A stretch of 13,264 nucleotides of DNA from Spirochaetaceae bacterium. Lineage in GTDB: Bacteria; Spirochaetota; Spirochaetia; DSM-2461. Under the pieces are notes generated by a model. The model was not told the origin of the DNA and did not search any database. It was given only the letters and a program-made list of their open reading frames with translations. Below are positions 11,546-13,264 of this stretch, piece after piece. Both the position numbers and the translations under genes were made by a program. Where the stretch lies: the NCBI GenBank assembly GCA_016342385.1, contig JAEINM010000066.1:1-13264 (forward strand), given 5' to 3'. Positions within the stretch are counted from its first letter, which is position 1; each line of letters starts with the position of its first letter.

Positions 11546-13264
11546 TCATTTTCGCCTTTTCTTATTATTTTTCTTTCCTTTTTTTTCACTCTCTTTGAAT
11601 TTGTTTCTCAATGATGGTTTCTGTTGAGACAAGCCATGCCTTGTCTCAACAGAACGCTTTATCTTAGCTTTTCTGATAAGGCATTTAGGGCCGCTGCCGA
11701 TTAAATCGGTTCTTCCGCATTTGATCAAAGCCTCTTCCACCAATTCTCTGTTTTGCGGCTTTTTATATTGAAGTAGAGCTCTCTGCATCGCTTTTTCTCT
11801 CATATCAGAGGCCACATGAATCTTTTTCATTGTCAGAGGGTTATAACCCGAATAGAACATAGCTGTAGAAAGCGTTCCCGGAGTGGGAATAAAATCCTGA
11901 ACCTGGTCGGTCCTCAGTCCGCTGTCCCGTAAATATTCTGCCAGCTCTACAGAATCCTCCAGGGTAGAACCGGGATGAGAGGAGATTAAATAGGGAACAA
12001 GAAACTGATTCTTCCCCTCCTCTTTATTTATTTTATCATACTTGATACGAAACTGATCAAAGACCTGACGTCCCGGCTTCCCCATAATTCTTAGGACCTT
12101 ATCCGAAACATGTTCAGGTGCGACCTTCAGCTGACCGCTGATATGGTGCTTCACCAGTTCTCTAAAAAAAGTATCATCTTCGTCTAGCAATAAGTAGTCA
12201 TAGCGGATTCCCGAACGGATGAATACTTTTTTCACACCTTCAATGCTACGGAGTCTCTTCAGAAGTGCAACATATTCACTATGGTCAACTTCCAGTTGAG
12301 AACAGGGCTCGGGAGAAAGGCACTGTTTATTTTTACAGGCACCGCTAAGACTCTGTTTTGCACAGGCTGCCTGCCTGAAGTTGGCGGTTGGGCCTCCGAC
12401 ATCGTGGATGTATCCTTTAAAATCGGGATCAGAGATGAATGATCTGGCTTCCTGTACTAGAGAGTCCTGACTTCTGGCACTTATAATCCGTCCCTGATGG
12501 AAATTCAGGGCACAGAAACTGCATCCGCCATAACATCCCCGACTACTCACAAGGCTGAATTGAACTTCATCGAGGGCTGAAATTTTTCCTATTTTTTCGT
12601 AAGCGGGATGAGCTTTCCGTTTATAGGGCAGTTCGTAAACCTCATCGAGCCTTTCCCCCGATAGAGGATAAGCCGCAGGGTTCTGAACAATCCACTCCCT
12701 ATCATATTTTTCAATCAGAGCCTTTCCCGAAAAAGGATCTGTATTTTCATGCTGAATCCTGAAGGACCGGGCAAATTCTCTCTTATCTGCACAGATTTTT
12801 TTAAAATCCGGTAGTTTGATGGCATTGGAGGAGTCGGGAAATTCCTCGGTTTTATAGACAGTCCCTCTAACATGGCGGATATCTTTCAGTTTCATTCCTG
12901 TTTTCATAAGCTGAGCAATCTCAAGAATCTGATTCTCTCCCATTCCGTAGACAAGAAGATCCGCCTTTGAATCTAAGAGTATAGATCGCCGTAGCTTGGA
13001 GCTCCAGTAATCATAATGGGCAAGACGTCTCAAAGAAACTTCCATACCACCGAGGATTACAGGGATTTTTTTATAGGCCTGCTTAATAGCGGCGGTGTAC
13101 ACAATGGCTGCACGGTCCGGACGATGTCCCGTTTCCCCTCCGGGACTGTATACATCTTTATGGCGATCCTTTCTGGCTGCCGTATAATTACTGACCATAG
13201 AGTCCATATTCCCGCCGGTAACCAGAAAACCATACCTAGGTTTTCCGAATTCCCGAAAAGCGTC
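11546..13264 (-). CDS. ygiQ: YgiQ family radical SAM protein (N-terminus beyond window)
   Basis: 572 codons are visible; the frame stays open to the window edge, reading DAFREFGKPRYGFLVTGGN before the internal Met at 13207, so the first part (roughly 80 residues in family members) is missing. Features matching YgiQ/UPF0313 are the N-terminal block GGNMDSMVSNYTA, VILGGMEVSLRRLAHYDYWS, the radical SAM cluster motif CYGGCSFC (visible residues 244-251, coordinating a [4Fe-4S] cluster and SAM), and a later cysteine-rich block with KNKQCLSPEPC. The substrate is unknown. The C-terminal tail is very basic (ends KKGKKNNKKRRK). A perfect 15-bp inverted repeat (11619-11654) lies inside the coding sequence of this tail and encodes SVETRHGLSQQ, probably a repeat insertion. 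Confidence 0.93.
   Translation of the reverse strand, partial: DAFREFGKPRYGFLVTGGNMDSMVSNYTAARKDRHKDVYSPGGETGHRPDRAAIVYTAAIKQAYKKIPVILGGMEVSLRRLAHYDYWSSKLRRSILLDSKADLLVYGMGENQILEIAQLMKTGMKLKDIRHVRGTVYKTEEFPDSSNAIKLPDFKKICADKREFARSFRIQHENTDPFSGKALIEKYDREWIVQNPAAYPLSGERLDEVYELPYKRKAHPAYEKIGKISALDEVQFSLVSSRGCYGGCSFCALNFHQGRIISARSQDSLVQEARSFISDPDFKGYIHDVGGPTANFRQAACAKQSLSGACKNKQCLSPEPCSQLEVDHSEYVALLKRLRSIEGVKKVFIRSGIRYDYLLLDEDDTFFRELVKHHISGQLKVAPEHVSDKVLRIMGKPGRQVFDQFRIKYDKINKEEGKNQFLVPYLISSHPGSTLEDSVELAEYLRDSGLRTDQVQDFIPTPGTLSTAMFYSGYNPLTMKKIHVASDMREKAMQRALLQYKKPQNRELVEEALIKCGRTDLIGSGPKCLIRKAKIKRSVETRHGLSQQKPSLRNKFKESEKKGKKNNKKRRK
11619..11654. repeat. intragenic inverted repeat in the 3' end of ygiQ
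   Basis: TTCTGTTGAGACAAG (11619-11633) and CTTGTCTCAACAGAA (11640-11654) are perfect 15-bp arms around a 6-bp spacer, CCATGC. From memory it resembles the widespread GTAGAGACAAGG/CCTTGTCTCTAC palindromic repeat, with T/A pair swaps that keep the arms complementary. It sits 73 bp from the ygiQ stop within the poorly conserved basic tail, and the frame is preserved. Confidence 0.7.

Noticed and set aside
1..13264. CRISPR arrays, tRNA or rRNA genes, insertion sequences
   Set aside because: No regularly spaced direct repeats, no cloverleaf or rRNA-like segments and no transposase-like frames were found by reading both strands.

Overview
The window looks like chromosomal DNA of a didermic bacterium of moderate-to-low GC, and a spirochaete (Spirochaetaceae-like) is my best guess. 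The reasons are the gene content (doubled PspA/PspC stress operon with a sigma-54 activator, a small outer-membrane barrel protein with signal peptide, TtcA-like, YgiQ, TopB), AAGGAGG-type ribosome sites and frequent TTG/GTG starts. This assignment is inference; no rRNA or other marker is present. Eleven genes are intact and assigned with fair confidence, two more run off the window edges (PP-loop ATPase on the left, YgiQ radical SAM protein on the right), and one (REC-HPt) has an unresolved start.

Layout. 1-1109 (minus): a TM1586-type nitroreductase followed by the start of a PP-loop/TtcA-like tRNA-thiolation ATPase, probably one transcript. 1189-1230: palindromic terminator-like element. 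1241-1915 (minus): hemolysin III/PAQR membrane protein, divergent from a CoA-type Nudix hydrolase (2038-2706, plus). The Nudix gene converges on a Sir2 deacylase (2703-3431, minus), and their stop codons share bases. Sir2 is divergent from an orphan receiver-HPt protein (3547-4323, plus), which converges with an 11-bp overlap on pspF (4313-5302, minus).

5300-7950 is the core of the window. A PspF-like sigma-54 activator is divergent from a near-consensus -24/-12 promoter (5399-5415) that reads into pspA1-pspC1, a 30-bp perfect palindrome, then pspA2-pspB-like-pspC2. This is an envelope-stress (phage-shock) locus made of two cassettes; only the second carries the PspB-like protein, and it may also have its own sigma-70 promoter (6602-6629). 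The likely logic is that membrane stress frees PspF, the sigma-54 promoter fires, and PspA binds the inner membrane together with PspB/PspC.

8015-13264: topB (topoisomerase III) with an extended -10 promoter that implies a leaderless mRNA; a secreted beta-barrel-like outer-membrane protein followed by a UUCG-loop terminator; a YbaK-type aminoacyl-tRNA deacylase; and, convergent with it, ygiQ.

The less expected content is a set of palindromic repeats. Three intergenic elements share a GGTNGCGACC core, and their arms differ by paired (compensatory) substitutions. Two further repeat-like sequences lie inside coding regions, near the 3' ends of pspC1 and ygiQ, and alter the encoded tails. No transposase, CRISPR array, tRNA or rRNA gene is visible.
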